From positions 62,001 to 126,000 of the forward strand of contig NZ_QETF01000004.1 of NCBI RefSeq assembly GCF_003129565.1: a DNA stretch of 64,000 nucleotides, read 5' to 3'. The notes below the pieces were generated by a model. That model searched no databases, was not told the DNA's origin, and saw only the letters and a program-made list of their open reading frames with translations. This DNA comes from Salibaculum griseiflavum. Its GTDB lineage: Bacteria; Pseudomonadota; Alphaproteobacteria; Rhodobacterales; Rhodobacteraceae. Of the stretch, positions 30,077 through 38,941 are shown piece by piece (within the stretch, counting starts at the first letter, position 1; each line of letters starts with the position of its first letter). The position numbers and the translations under genes were made by a program.

Positions 30077-30205
30077 TCAGCAGGAGGCCCGCTGGTCGAT
30101 GATCACGTGTTGAGGGGTGAAATCACCCATCCCGGCCTGTGCCTTCTGGGCGGCCAGCGCGGCCCCGGTCAGCGCCATGGCGCAAAGCATCATGCGACGT
30201 GACAT
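30077..30205 (-). CDS. Tiny secreted peptide candidate (42 residues)
   Basis: Starts MSRRMMLCAMALTGAAL, a signal-peptide-like basic/hydrophobic N-terminus with a possible AQA cleavage near residue 24. That would leave a mature peptide of about 18 residues ending in a single Cys. AAGGACAAGG precedes the ATG at 30205 at good spacing. It is convergent with the TauE gene and divergent from the malyl-CoA thioesterase gene. The ribosome binding site and signal sequence support translation; there is no family I recognise. Confidence 0.5.
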   Translation of the reverse strand: MSRRMMLCAMALTGAALAAQKAQAGMGDFTPQHVIIDQRASC

Positions 30206-30407
30206 GCCTTGTCCTTTCTATGTGCGGCCGGAAACGGGTGTCCGGCATCCACCGGCGATCCTGCGAGAGCGCGGGCGAAAAACTGGTTAATGACCCGACA
30301 CGTGGGCGTTGCGTGCGTCCCGTTTCTGCGACGCGGCATTTTTCGGGTTGCAAGATCGGGAATTATATGGCCCTTTCCGCGCAACATTGTTACCTGGAGG
30401 CCAGATC

Positions 30408-31256
30408 ATGACCCGCCCCTATCGCTCGGCGCTGTATATCCCCGGATCGAAACCCCGCGCCCTGGACAAGGCACGCGGCCTGGCCACGGACGTGATCCTG
30501 TTCGACCTCGAGGATGCCGTCGCCCCCGACGAGAAGCCGTCCGCCCGCGTCACGCTGGCCGCCGAGCTCGCCAAGGGCGGTTATGGCCCGCGCATGCGGA
30601 TCGTGCGCATCAACGGGCTGGATACCGAATGGGGCGCCGATGACGCGCAGGCCGCCGCCGAGATGGAGTGCGATGCGGTGCTGCTGCCCAAGGTGAACGG
30701 GCCGGGCGATCTGGATGCGATCTCCGGGATGGTCCCGGACAAGCCGGTCTGGGCCATGATGGAATCGCCGCGCGGCATCCTGAACGCCGCCGCCATTGCT
30801 GCGCATCCGGCTCTCGAAGGGTTCGTGATCGGAACCAATGACCTGGCCAAGGATCTCGGCACCCGGACGACCCCGGACCGCGCCGCGCTCTGGACAGCGT
30901 TGCAGACCTGCGTGCTGGCCGCCCGCGCCCATGGCGTTGTGGTGCTCGATGGGGTCTATAATGCCTTCAAGGACGAAGAGGGCCTGCGCGCCGAATGCGA
31001 ACAGGGCCGTGATTTCGGCATGGACGGCAAGACCCTGATCCACCCCGCTCAGCTCGAGATCGCCAACGCGGTCTTTGCCCCGACCGAAGCCGAGGTCGAC
31101 CTCGCGCGGCGTCAGATCGAAGCTTATGACGCCGCGATAGCCGAGGGGCAGGCGGTTGCCGTCGTGGATGGCAAGATCGTCGAGAACTTGCATGTCGCAA
31201 CCGCGCGCGCGACGTTGGCCAAAGCAGAGGCAATCGCGGAACTGGAATCGGCATGA
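30408..31256 (+). CDS. mcl2: (3S)-malyl-CoA thioesterase / CitE-like protein (Mcl2 type)
   Basis: A 282-residue HpcH/HpaI aldolase-fold protein. The CitE landmarks are SALYIPGSKPRALDKA at the N-terminus, FDLEDAVAPDEK with the metal-binding acidic residues, VLLPKVN, and MDGKTLIHPAQ near the C-terminus. In Rhodobacter sphaeroides the CitE homologue in the same position (before mch and sdh) is the malyl-CoA thioesterase of the ethylmalonyl-CoA pathway; I call it by that context. A lyase activity cannot be excluded from sequence. GGAGG precedes the ATG. It overlaps nnrU by 4 nt. Confidence 0.8.
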   Translation: MTRPYRSALYIPGSKPRALDKARGLATDVILFDLEDAVAPDEKPSARVTLAAELAKGGYGPRMRIVRINGLDTEWGADDAQAAAEMECDAVLLPKVNGPGDLDAISGMVPDKPVWAMMESPRGILNAAAIAAHPALEGFVIGTNDLAKDLGTRTTPDRAALWTALQTCVLAARAHGVVVLDGVYNAFKDEEGLRAECEQGRDFGMDGKTLIHPAQLEIANAVFAPTEAEVDLARRQIEAYDAAIAEGQAVAVVDGKIVENLHVATARATLAKAEAIAELESA

Positions 31257-31798
31257 CACTTCTTATAATCGGTATCCTTCTTTGGGTCGGGGCCCATATG
31301 TTCAAGCGCCTGGCCCCCGAGGCGCGCGCCCGCATGGGCGACAAGGGCAAGGGGTTGGTGGCACTGGCGCTGCTGGCCAGTATCGTGTTGATGGTGATCG
31401 GCTATCGCGGCGCGGCCTTTGTCAACGTGTGGTATCCACCGAGCTTCATGGTGCATATCAACAACCTTCTGATGTTGATCGCCTTCTTCGTCTTCGGCCT
31501 GTCGGCAACCACCGGCAGCCTGCGTGGCAGGCTGCGCCACCCGCAGCTGTTGGCCGTCAAGATCTGGGCGGTGGCGCACCTTCTGGTCAATGGCGACCTG
31601 GCCTCGATCGTGCTGTTCGGGTCGATGCTGATCTGGGCCGGGTCCGAGGTTGCGGTCATCAACCGCGCCGAAAGCTGGGAGCGGCCCGCGCCGGGCGACC
31701 CCAAGCGCAATCTGCTTCTGGTGGTCATCACTGTCGTGACCTTCGCCATCACCGCTGCCATCCACGCCTGGCTGGGCGTCTGGCCTTTCCCGGGGTGA
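31253..31798 (+). CDS. NnrU family membrane protein
   Basis: A 181-residue membrane protein with about five hydrophobic segments and the family's internal pattern (RHPQLLAVKIWAVAHLLVNGD). NnrU proteins are linked to nitric-oxide/nitrite metabolism or to related enzyme maturation, but the function is not settled. The start overlaps the thioesterase stop (ATGA). DUF1737 follows within 5 nt. Confidence 0.85.
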   Translation: MTLLIIGILLWVGAHMFKRLAPEARARMGDKGKGLVALALLASIVLMVIGYRGAAFVNVWYPPSFMVHINNLLMLIAFFVFGLSATTGSLRGRLRHPQLLAVKIWAVAHLLVNGDLASIVLFGSMLIWAGSEVAVINRAESWERPAPGDPKRNLLLVVITVVTFAITAAIHAWLGVWPFPG

Positions 31799-31802
31799 GA
31801 CC

Positions 31803-32006
31803 ATGAAACTCTATCGTTTTCTGACCGCCGATGACACCTCGGCCTTCTGCCACAAGGTCACCGAAGCCCTGTCCAAGGGTTGGGTGCTTTACGGCGACCC
31901 GCAATACACCTTCGACCAGGCAAATGGCGTGCTGCGCTGTGGCCAGGCCGTGACCAAGGAAGTCGAGGGGGAGTACCACCCCGACATGAAGTTGGGGCAG
32001 CAATGA
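31803..32006 (+). CDS. DUF1737 domain protein
   Basis: A 67-residue soluble protein (MKLYRFLTADDTSAFCHKV...) of a widespread small family. Its conserved GWVLYGDPQYTFD segment is characteristic: a YxF pattern preceded by a strongly predicted helix. Function unknown. It is located between nnrU and the mesaconyl-CoA hydratase gene, whose start it overlaps (ATGA). Confidence 0.85.
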   Translation: MKLYRFLTADDTSAFCHKVTEALSKGWVLYGDPQYTFDQANGVLRCGQAVTKEVEGEYHPDMKLGQQ

Positions 32007-33034
32007 CGACCAAGACCAATCCGGGCCGCTTTTTCGAGGATTACCAGCTGGGCCAGGTGATCGCGCATGCGGTGCCGCGCACCGTCGGGGCAGGGGAACG
32101 GGCGCTTTACCATGCGCTCTACCCGGCACGGCATGCCCTGTATTCCTCCGATGAATTCGCGCGGGCCTGTGGTTTACCCGAGAGCCCGCTGGACGACCTG
32201 GCGGCCTTTCACGTGGTCTTCGGCAAGACAGTGCCGGACATCTCGCTGAATGCCGTCGCCAATCTGGGCTATGCCGAGGGGCGCTGGCTGCAACCCGTCT
32301 ATGCGGGTGACACGCTGCGATCCTCGTCCGAGGTGATCGGGCTGAAGCAGAATTCCAACGGCAACACCGGCGTTGTCTGGGTCCGCACCACCGGCACCAA
32401 CCAGCGCGGCGAGGCGGTCATGGAGTATGTGCGCTGGGTCATGGTGCGCAAGCGCGATGCCGATGCGCCCGCGCCGGCAACCACCGTGCCCGAGCTGAAG
32501 AAGGCCTTGGCGGTCGAGGACCTGACCCTTCCCGAGGGACTGGATTTCTCAAGCTACGATTTCACCCTGGCGGGCGAGCCGCATCGCTGGGGCGATTACC
32601 AGGTGGGCGAAGTGATCGACCATGTCGATGGCGTCACCATCGAGGAAGCCGAGCACATGATGGCGACGCGCCTTTGGCAGAACACCGCCAAGGTGCATTT
32701 CGACCTGACCTTCCGCCCCGAAGGCCGCCTGATCTATGGCGGGCACGTGATCTCGATGGCGCGGGCGCTGTCGTTCAACGGGTTGGCCAATGCCCAGATG
32801 ATCGTGGGTCTGAATGGTGGGGCCCATGCGAACCCCTGTTTCGCAGGTGATACGATCAAGGCCTGGTCCGAGGTGCTGGACAAGGCCGAGACAACGACCC
32901 CCGGTGTCGGCGCGGTCCGGTTGCGCCTGGTGGCCACCAAGGACGGCCATGTCGGTCATGCTCATGGCGAGGACGGCAAATACCTTCCCGGCGTCCTGCT
33001 GGATCTCGACTATTGGGCGCTTATGCCACTGTGA
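32003..33034 (+). CDS. mch: Mesaconyl-CoA hydratase (2-methylfumaryl-CoA hydratase)
   Basis: Hydrates mesaconyl-CoA to beta-methylmalyl-CoA in the ethylmalonyl-CoA pathway. It has 343 residues and two MaoC-like hotdog domains. The first begins FFEDYQLGQVIAHAVPRTVG and the second near residue 195 (HRWGDYQVGEVIDHVDG). The length matches the characterised Rhodobacter enzyme, and so does the position directly before sdhC. The ATG at 32003 overlaps the DUF1737 stop; longer upstream frames run through that gene. Confidence 0.92.
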   Translation: MTTKTNPGRFFEDYQLGQVIAHAVPRTVGAGERALYHALYPARHALYSSDEFARACGLPESPLDDLAAFHVVFGKTVPDISLNAVANLGYAEGRWLQPVYAGDTLRSSSEVIGLKQNSNGNTGVVWVRTTGTNQRGEAVMEYVRWVMVRKRDADAPAPATTVPELKKALAVEDLTLPEGLDFSSYDFTLAGEPHRWGDYQVGEVIDHVDGVTIEEAEHMMATRLWQNTAKVHFDLTFRPEGRLIYGGHVISMARALSFNGLANAQMIVGLNGGAHANPCFAGDTIKAWSEVLDKAETTTPGVGAVRLRLVATKDGHVGHAHGEDGKYLPGVLLDLDYWALMPL

Positions 33035-33114
33035 CCGACCCCGCCATCGAGCGCGGGCCGGGGCGGCGATGCTACCGCGACGACCGGAATCGGTTGCGCT
33101 AACAGATTGGCGAT

Positions 33115-33126
33115 GCGTGATCACAG
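33115..33126. promoter_or_regulatory. GTGATCAC operator candidate, sdhC copy 1
   Basis: GCGTGATCACAG with the 8-bp palindromic core GTGATCAC intact. It is centred about 172 bp before the sdhC start and 21 bp from copy 2, nearly the spacing seen at sucC. Confidence 0.55.
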
Positions 33127-33135
33127 TGACTTTTC

Positions 33136-33147
33136 ATGTGATCACAA
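33136..33147. promoter_or_regulatory. GTGATCAC operator candidate, sdhC copy 2
   Basis: ATGTGATCACAA, 11 of 12 positions identical to the palindrome before the GntR/FCD gene, about 151 bp before the sdhC start. Confidence 0.55.
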
Positions 33148-33248
33148 ACCTAAAAAAGTGCCGTCCTGCGGCAAGATTCACCCTATCTTCCCCTGTCCAA
33201 AGGCGTGACTCTTCTGACAAGATGGCTAAAACGGGAGATGATATGCCA

Positions 33249-33258
33249 TTGTATACCA
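33249..33258 (+). promoter_or_regulatory. TTGTATACCA element upstream of sdhC
   Basis: Part of the 14-mer CCATTGTATACCAA, identical to that upstream of sucC and in the same orientation to the gene. Here it is only about 35-44 bp before the start codon and forms one arm of an inverted repeat with ACAATGG. Confidence 0.45.
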
Positions 33259-33292
33259 AGACAATGGTCCCGATCACAAAAGGGAGCCGGAC

Positions 33293-33676
33293 ATGGCCGA
33301 CGTGAACCGGGGGGATCGCCCCCTTTCGCCTCACCTTCAGATCTACCGTCCGCAATGGACATCCGTCACCTCGATCTTCGTGCGCATCACGGGCAATGCC
33401 CTGCTGATTTCCGCGCTGCTCGCGATCTGGTGGTTTGCCGCTCTGGCGCGCGGCCCCGAGGCCTACGCGGTCGCGAATGGCGTGCTGACAAGCTGGTTCG
33501 GTGACCTGGTAATGTTCCTCAGCGTTGGTGGTATCTGGTATCACCTGCTGGGCGGCGTGCGTCACCTGATCTGGGACAGCGGCCACATGCTCGACGTGAA
33601 CCGATCCGAGATGTTCGGCCAGGGCATGGTCATCGTGTCGGTCCTGCTGACAATCTTCACCGTTATCGTGCTGTAA
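33293..33676 (+). CDS. sdhC: Succinate dehydrogenase cytochrome b556 subunit
   Basis: Membrane anchor of complex II that helps bind heme b and ubiquinone. It has 127 residues and starts RPLSPHLQIYRPQWTS after a short polar lead (SdhC signature), with three membrane helices. The heme-ligand His region reads HLLGGVRHLIWD near residue 84. First gene of the sdh operon, and GGGAG precedes the ATG. Confidence 0.96.
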   Translation: MADVNRGDRPLSPHLQIYRPQWTSVTSIFVRITGNALLISALLAIWWFAALARGPEAYAVANGVLTSWFGDLVMFLSVGGIWYHLLGGVRHLIWDSGHMLDVNRSEMFGQGMVIVSVLLTIFTVIVL

Positions 33677-33686
33677 GGAGGTCCTG

Positions 33687-34058
33687 ATGCGTTATCTGAC
33701 AGACCGCAAACGCGCCGCGGGCCTTGGTTCGGCCAAATCGGGCACCGAACACCACTGGCACATGATGATCTCCTCGGTCGCGCTGGTCGGCCTGGTGCCG
33801 CTCTTCGTCTTTACCTTCGGGCGGGCGCTGGGCATGGGATACGAGGACGCGCTCGCCTATTATGCGCGCCCTTTCCCGGCGATCGTGGGGATCCTGACCC
33901 TGCTGGTGGGCTTCTACCACTTCAAGGGCGGCGTGCAGGTGTTGATCGAGGACTATGTCCACGGTTTCGCCCGCAAGGCGCTTATCATCGGCATGACCTG
34001 CCTTTCCTATGCGGCTGCCGCGGTGGGCGTTTTCGCCATCGTGCGCATCGCCCTCTGA
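33687..34058 (+). CDS. sdhD: Succinate dehydrogenase hydrophobic membrane anchor subunit
   Basis: The second membrane anchor of complex II. It has 123 residues, three membrane helices, an N-terminal EHHWHMM, and a helix-end YHFKGGVQVLIEDYVHG segment with the expected heme-proximal His. TAAGGAGG precedes the ATG, 10 nt after sdhC. Confidence 0.95.
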   Translation: MRYLTDRKRAAGLGSAKSGTEHHWHMMISSVALVGLVPLFVFTFGRALGMGYEDALAYYARPFPAIVGILTLLVGFYHFKGGVQVLIEDYVHGFARKALIIGMTCLSYAAAAVGVFAIVRIAL

Positions 34059-34075
34059 TCCGGGACTGAAAAGAC

Positions 34076-35881
34076 ATGGCTGAATACGAATACGAAACGC
34101 ATGAATACGATGTGGTCGTGGTTGGCGCCGGTGGCGCCGGACTGCGCGCCACGTTGGGCATGGCCGAACAGGGCCTGCGCACGGCCTGTATCTCGAAGGT
34201 GTTCCCGACGCGCTCGCACACGGTTGCCGCGCAGGGGGGCATCGCCGCCTCGCTCGGCAACATGGGCCCCGACAGCTGGCAATGGCACATGTATGACACC
34301 GTCAAAGGGTCGGACTGGCTGGGCGACACGGACGCCATGGAATACCTCGCCCGCGAGGCGCCCAAGGCGGTCTACGAGCTGGAGCACTACGGCGTGCCCT
34401 TCAGCCGCACCGAAGAGGGCAAGATCTACCAGCGTCCCTTTGGCGGCCATACCACCGAATTCGGCGAAGGCCCCCCGGTGCAACGCACCTGTGCCGCCGC
34501 CGACCGGACCGGCCACGCCATCCTGCACACGCTCTATGGTCAGAGCCTGAAGCAGAAGGCGGAATTCTACATCGAGTATTTCGCCATCGACCTGCTGATG
34601 TCCGAGGACGGCCAGTGCGAAGGCGTGCTGTGCTGGAAGCTCGATGATGGCACCATGCATGTCTTTGCCGCCAAGATGGTCGTTCTGGCCACCGGCGGCT
34701 ATGGGCGCGCCTATTTCAGCGCCACCAGCGCCCACACCTGCACCGGTGATGGCGGCGGCATGGTGGCCCGCGCGGGTCTGCCGCTTCAGGACATGGAATT
34801 CGTGCAGTTCCACCCCACCGGCATCTACGGCGCCGGCTGCCTGATCACAGAGGGCGCGCGCGGCGAGGGCGGCTACCTGACCAATTCCGAAGGCGAGCGG
34901 TTCATGGAGCGCTACGCCCCCAACTACAAGGACCTGGCCCCGCGCGACTATGTCAGCCGCTGCATGACCATGGAAATTCGCGAAGGCCGCGGCGTGGGGG
35001 CCAATGGCGATCATATCCACCTGAACCTCAACCACCTGCCTGCCGAGGCACTGGCCGAACGCTTGCCGGGCATTTCCGAAAGCGCCCGGATCTTCGCCGG
35101 TGTGGACGTGACCAAGGAACCGATCCCGGTCATTCCCACCGTGCATTACAACATGGGCGGCGTGCCGACGAATTACTGGGGCGAGGTTCTGAACCCGACC
35201 GAGAAGGACCCCAACGCCATCGTGCCCGGGCTGATGGCCGTGGGCGAGGCGGGCTGTGCCAGCGTGCACGGGGCCAACCGCCTCGGCTCCAACTCGCTGA
35301 TCGACCTCGTGGTCTTCGGCCGCGCCGCCGCGATCCGCGCGGGTGACGTGGTGGATCGCGCCAAGGCGGTGCCGACACCCGCGAAGGCGGCGATCGACAA
35401 GGCCTTCGACCGGTTCGACGGGCTGCGCCATGCCAATGGTGGCACGCCGACTGCCGAGCTGCGCCTGGAGATGCAGAAGACCATGCAGCAGGATGCCGCT
35501 GTCTTCCGCACCGACGAAACCCTGAAGGCCGGTGTCGAAAAGATGAAGGGCGTTGCCGCCAAGATGGACGACCTGCATGTCACCGACCGCAGCCTCGTGT
35601 GGAACAGCGACCTCATGGAAACGCTGGAGCTGGACAACCTGATGCCCAATGCGCTGGCTACGATCTTCGGCGCAGAGGCTCGCAAGGAAAGCCGCGGCGC
35701 CCATGCCCACGAGGATTACGCCGAACGCGACGACAAGACCTGGCGCGTCCACACGATTTCGCGGGTCGAGGGCAATAAGGTCGACCTGTCCTATCGCCCG
35801 GTCATCGAGGCGCCGCTGACCAAGGAAAAAGAAGGCGGCATCAACCTCAAGAAGATCGCGCCCAAGGAACGGACCTTCTGA
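34076..35881 (+). CDS. sdhA: Succinate dehydrogenase flavoprotein subunit
   Basis: Oxidises succinate to fumarate with covalently bound FAD. It has 601 residues. The FAD fold is [12 protein letters not shown], and the FAD-linked His is in [16 protein letters not shown] near residue 45. The catalytic Arg region lies near 280 ([14 protein letters not shown]), and the C-terminal domain is normal. The stop overlaps the next lipoprotein gene (TGATG), so sdhA and sdhB are not adjacent here. Confidence 0.98.
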   Translation: MAEYEYETHEYDVVVVGAGGAGLRATLGMAEQGLRTACISKVFPTRSHTVAAQGGIAASLGNMGPDSWQWHMYDTVKGSDWLGDTDAMEYLAREAPKAVYELEHYGVPFSRTEEGKIYQRPFGGHTTEFGEGPPVQRTCAAADRTGHAILHTLYGQSLKQKAEFYIEYFAIDLLMSEDGQCEGVLCWKLDDGTMHVFAAKMVVLATGGYGRAYFSATSAHTCTGDGGGMVARAGLPLQDMEFVQFHPTGIYGAGCLITEGARGEGGYLTNSEGERFMERYAPNYKDLAPRDYVSRCMTMEIREGRGVGANGDHIHLNLNHLPAEALAERLPGISESARIFAGVDVTKEPIPVIPTVHYNMGGVPTNYWGEVLNPTEKDPNAIVPGLMAVGEAGCASVHGANRLGSNSLIDLVVFGRAAAIRAGDVVDRAKAVPTPAKAAIDKAFDRFDGLRHANGGTPTAELRLEMQKTMQQDAAVFRTDETLKAGVEKMKGVAAKMDDLHVTDRSLVWNSDLMETLELDNLMPNALATIFGAEARKESRGAHAHEDYAERDDKTWRVHTISRVEGNKVDLSYRPVIEAPLTKEKEGGINLKKIAPKERTF

Positions 35882-36162
35882 TGTTGCGCGTCGTGCCCGT
35901 TCTGCTGGCCCTTGCGGCCTGCGCCCCGCAGCCGATCAGCCCCGAACGGGCGGCGGAAATCTGCGAGCAAAGGGCGCGGGCCGCGCAAGGGCCGACGGGC
36001 CGTGTTACGATCGGAGCCAGCAGCAGCGACGGACCCTTTGCCGGTGCCGAGATCGGGCTGTCGGCCGACTACCTGGCCGGGCGCGACCCGGTCGAGGTCT
36101 ACGAAGAGTGCGTGTTCGAGCGCACCGGGGCGGCCCCGATCCGGCCTCCGGTGCTGCGCTAG
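35881..36162 (+). CDS. Small lipoprotein encoded between sdhA and sdhB (first)
   Basis: A 93-residue protein whose ATG shares its A with the sdhA stop (TGATG). The N-terminus [16 protein letters not shown] has a lipobox LAAC, so it is probably exported and lipidated at Cys14. The remainder is small and polar with two further Cys (near 28 and 79) and a GASSSDGPFAGAEIGLSADYL segment. I do not recognise a family. Its coupling to sdhA implies co-expression with complex II. Confidence 0.75.
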   Translation: MLRVVPVLLALAACAPQPISPERAAEICEQRARAAQGPTGRVTIGASSSDGPFAGAEIGLSADYLAGRDPVEVYEECVFERTGAAPIRPPVLR

Positions 36163-36179
36163 AAACAAGGAGTATGAAG

Positions 36180-36500
36180 ATGAAAAGAATCATTCTGTCC
36201 CTGATCGCCGCAACCGCGCTTGCGGGGTGTGACATGCCCGGCTTCATGGCCGACCCGACCGCGACCACCGCGACCGACCTCGTCACCGCCTCGATGGTAG
36301 GCACCGAATTGTCCGGCGGCATCGTCGTGACCGAACGCATCGCCCGCCCCCTGGCCGAATGTGTGGCAGAGCACGCCACCGACGAGGAACTGGCCCAGAT
36401 CGTCGCGGCCACGGATGATGCCACCCGCAATGCCATCACCAGCGCCGTGCTGGCCCGCCCCGAAGCCATCAGCTGCGCCACTGCAGCCCTGACCGCCTGA
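36180..36500 (+). CDS. Small lipoprotein encoded between sdhA and sdhB (second)
   Basis: A 106-residue protein with a lipoprotein signal [19 protein letters not shown] (lipobox LAGC, lipidated Cys17). The start at 36180 is chosen because AAGGAG lies seven bases before it; the ATG at 36174 is too close. The rest is Ala/Thr-rich with two further Cys (AECVAEH and ISCATAAL). It sits 22 nt before sdhB. Unknown family. With the preceding gene it makes two lipoproteins inside the sdh operon. Confidence 0.75.
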   Translation: MKRIILSLIAATALAGCDMPGFMADPTATTATDLVTASMVGTELSGGIVVTERIARPLAECVAEHATDEELAQIVAATDDATRNAITSAVLARPEAISCATAALTA

Positions 36501-36522
36501 ACCTGAAAGGAGCCAGACCGCC

Positions 36523-37302
36523 ATGGTCCAGCTGACCCTTCCCAAGAACAGCCGGATGACCACCGGCAAGACCTGGCCCAAACCCGAGGGCGGGACGAAC
36601 CTGCGCAAGGTGCAGATCTATCGTTGGGACCCCGATGACGGGCAGAACCCGCGCCTGGATACCTACTGGGTGGACATGGATGAGTGCGGACCGATGGTTC
36701 TCGACATCCTGATCAAGATCAAGAACGAGATCGACCCGACCCTGACCTTCCGCCGGTCCTGCCGCGAAGGCATCTGTGGGTCCTGCGCGATGAATATCGA
36801 CGGGATCAACACGCTGGCCTGTATCTACGGCGCCGACGAGATCAAGGGCGATATCAAGATCTACCCGCTGCCGCACATGCCGGTGGTCAAGGACCTGATC
36901 CCGGATCTCACGCATTTCTACGCCCAGCATGCCAGCATCATGCCCTGGCTGGAAACCAAGACGAACCGTCCCGCCAAGGAATGGAAACAGTCCATCGAGG
37001 ACCGCAAGAAGCTGGACGGTCTTTATGAATGCGTGATGTGCGCCAGTTGCTCGACGGCCTGCCCGTCCTATTGGTGGAACGGTGATCGCTACCTCGGGCC
37101 GGCAGCGCTTCTGCATGCCTATCGCTGGATCATCGACAGCCGCGACGAGGCGACGGGCGAACGGCTGGACCAGCTTGAGGATCCGTTCAAGCTCTATCGG
37201 TGCCACACGATCATGAACTGCGCCAAGACCTGCCCCAAGGGTCTGAACCCGGCCGAGGCCATCGCGCATATCAAGAAGATGATGGTGGAACGCCGGGTCT
37301 GA
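36523..37302 (+). CDS. sdhB: Succinate dehydrogenase iron-sulfur subunit
   Basis: Relays electrons from FAD to ubiquinone through three Fe-S centres. It has 259 residues. The [2Fe-2S] ligands are in CREGICGSC...C near 78-97, the [4Fe-4S] ligands in [11 protein letters not shown] near 170, and the [3Fe-4S] ligands in [11 protein letters not shown] near 228. AAAGGAG precedes the ATG. Last sdh gene; a ZIP-like transporter gene follows after 4 nt. Confidence 0.97.
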   Translation: MVQLTLPKNSRMTTGKTWPKPEGGTNLRKVQIYRWDPDDGQNPRLDTYWVDMDECGPMVLDILIKIKNEIDPTLTFRRSCREGICGSCAMNIDGINTLACIYGADEIKGDIKIYPLPHMPVVKDLIPDLTHFYAQHASIMPWLETKTNRPAKEWKQSIEDRKKLDGLYECVMCASCSTACPSYWWNGDRYLGPAALLHAYRWIIDSRDEATGERLDQLEDPFKLYRCHTIMNCAKTCPKGLNPAEAIAHIKKMMVERRV

Positions 37303-37306
37303 ACCC

Positions 37307-38023
37307 GTGCAAGACGCCGTTCTGATTGCGCTTGCCCTAGCCGCGCTGGCGGGGTTGTCGATACCCGTCGGAGCGTGGCTGGGCAGCCGCGAGAACCTTT
37401 TCCCGCGCTGGCTGGAGGACGAGTTCCGCCACACGATCATCGCGTTCGGGGGCGGGGCACTTCTCGCGGCGGTGGCACTTGTGCTGGTTCCCGAGGGCGT
37501 TCGATATGTCAGCCCGTTGACCGCGATGCTGGCCTTCTGCGCCGGCGGCGCGGTGTTCTGGCTGGTCGATAGCGCGCTGGAACGGCGCGGTGGCCACGGG
37601 GCGCAGTTCATGGCGATGCTGCTTGATTACGTCCCCGAAGCGATGGCCCTGGGTGCGCTGCTGAGCGATGCGACGGGCGTGGCCGTGCTGATGGCCGGTC
37701 TCATCATGGTGCAGAACCTTCCCGAAGGCTTCAATGCCTACCGCGAGATGGAAGGTGGCAAGCAACGCAAGCGGCGGTCGCTGTTCTGGCTGTTTGTCCT
37801 GGTGGTGCCATTCGGGCCGCTTGCTGCCTGGCTGGGGGTGTCCGTCCTGGCCAGCAATACAGCGGTGCTCGGCGCGATCATGCTCTTTGCCGCGGGTGGC
37901 ATCGTCTACTTGCTGTTCGAGGACGTGGCGCCGCAAGTGCGGCTTGAACGGCGATGGAGCCCGCCGCTGGGCGCCGTTGCGGGCTTCGCGCTGGGCCTCG
38001 CGGGCAGTCTCGCCACCGCCTGA
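37307..38023 (+). CDS. ZIP-family metal transporter-like membrane protein
   Basis: A 238-residue membrane protein with about eight hydrophobic segments. The ZIP-type transport motifs are recognisable but altered: DYVPEAMALGALLS in one helix and MVQNLPEGFNAYREM in the next, where HxxPEG is common. The substrate is unresolved; Zn or Fe would be usual. It begins with a GTG 4 nt after sdhB and has no good ribosome binding site, so it probably depends on read-through from the sdh operon. Confidence 0.72.
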   Translation: MQDAVLIALALAALAGLSIPVGAWLGSRENLFPRWLEDEFRHTIIAFGGGALLAAVALVLVPEGVRYVSPLTAMLAFCAGGAVFWLVDSALERRGGHGAQFMAMLLDYVPEAMALGALLSDATGVAVLMAGLIMVQNLPEGFNAYREMEGGKQRKRRSLFWLFVLVVPFGPLAAWLGVSVLASNTAVLGAIMLFAAGGIVYLLFEDVAPQVRLERRWSPPLGAVAGFALGLAGSLATA

Positions 38024-38101
38024 CATCCAGACGGCAGAATTCTTTGCAGGCCCCCGTCACCGCCGATTGCCAATTCCCGGGTGCTGGTGTTTCCTGCGGC
38101 C

Positions 38102-38941
38102 ATGGAACCCAAAGATGCCGATGCACGCCGGGCCGTGGCCCCGGTGATTTGCTACCCGACCGATGACCTGCCGGCGCCAGACCTGGCGCTCTACCGAAAG
38201 GCCGCAGAGGGGGCGCGGGTCGTCGAGACGGTTATCGTCCCGCCGCGCGATGCGGCGTACGTCGAAATACCTGCCGGGTCGCTCCTGAGGATCACGTCCG
38301 TCGAGGGGCCACAGGTTGGCGATCTGAACCTCTTCAACGCGCATGACCTGTCTGAACGGTTCTATTCCGGAAAGACCCGCGCCCTCCACGGCACCCATGT
38401 GACGACGGGCGACAGGCTCTGGTCGTCCTTTCCGGCGCTGCGGCCCATGGCGACCGTGGTCGAGGACACGTTGCACTGGTACGGGATCGACGCCTATGGC
38501 GGCTCGGTCCATGACGTGATCGGCACGCGCTGTGACCCCTACACCGGCAATCTTTTATCCGGCAGCCAATACCACCATTGTTGCCATTCCAACCTGACGC
38601 GGGCGCTGGCCGGGGCGCGGAACCTATCGCTGGACGAGGCCGAGCGGCATGTTCATGACGTGCTCAACGTCTTCATGTGCACCGGGTTCACCCGCGATAC
38701 CGGCCAGTATTTCATGAAGGCCAGCCCGGTGCGACCCGGCGACTATATCGAGCTCCTGGCCGAGATCGACCTGTTGGCGGTGCTGAGCGCCTGCCCAGGC
38801 GGCGATTGCGGGGCCGAGCATTCCAGCGATACCGCGGCCTGTCACCCGCTGCGGATGGAATGCCGACAGCCCGCGGAGGGGGCGCTGAGAGGCTGGGCGC
38901 CCCCGCCGGTCAACGGCTATGACCGCAGCCACGGCACCTAG
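38102..38941 (+). CDS. DUF1989 (urea carboxylase-associated family) protein
   Basis: A 279-residue protein of the DUF1989/UAAP family, with [25 protein letters not shown] and a Cys cluster SACPGGDCG in the last third. Family members are often beside urea carboxylase or amidase genes, but none is here, so the function is open. The ATG at 38102 is chosen over the GTG at 38081; neither has a strong ribosome binding site. The last bases overlap the convergent deoD gene by 4 nt. Confidence 0.78.
   Translation: MEPKDADARRAVAPVICYPTDDLPAPDLALYRKAAEGARVVETVIVPPRDAAYVEIPAGSLLRITSVEGPQVGDLNLFNAHDLSERFYSGKTRALHGTHVTTGDRLWSSFPALRPMATVVEDTLHWYGIDAYGGSVHDVIGTRCDPYTGNLLSGSQYHHCCHSNLTRALAGARNLSLDEAERHVHDVLNVFMCTGFTRDTGQYFMKASPVRPGDYIELLAEIDLLAVLSACPGGDCGAEHSSDTAACHPLRMECRQPAEGALRGWAPPPVNGYDRSHGT

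Larger units (their letters stand above)
33035..33292 (+). promoter_or_regulatory. sdhC upstream region
   Basis: A non-coding stretch of 258 bp, AT-rich by local standards. It contains two GTGATCAC palindromes, a TTGTATACCA element flanked by CCATTGT/ACAATGG inverted arms (33247-33268), and a GATCACAAAA half-site at 33272-33281 just before the ribosome binding site. No confident -35/-10 pair was assigned. Confidence 0.6.

Noticed and set aside
30101-30110. A GTGATCAC-like site near 30.1 kb (ATGATCACGTG)
   Set aside because: It lies inside the small secreted-peptide ORF, lacks the full core and is unpaired.
34007-35752. A 581-codon minus-strand frame opposite sdhA
   Set aside because: Antisense shadow of sdhA, whose FAD and substrate motifs are complete.
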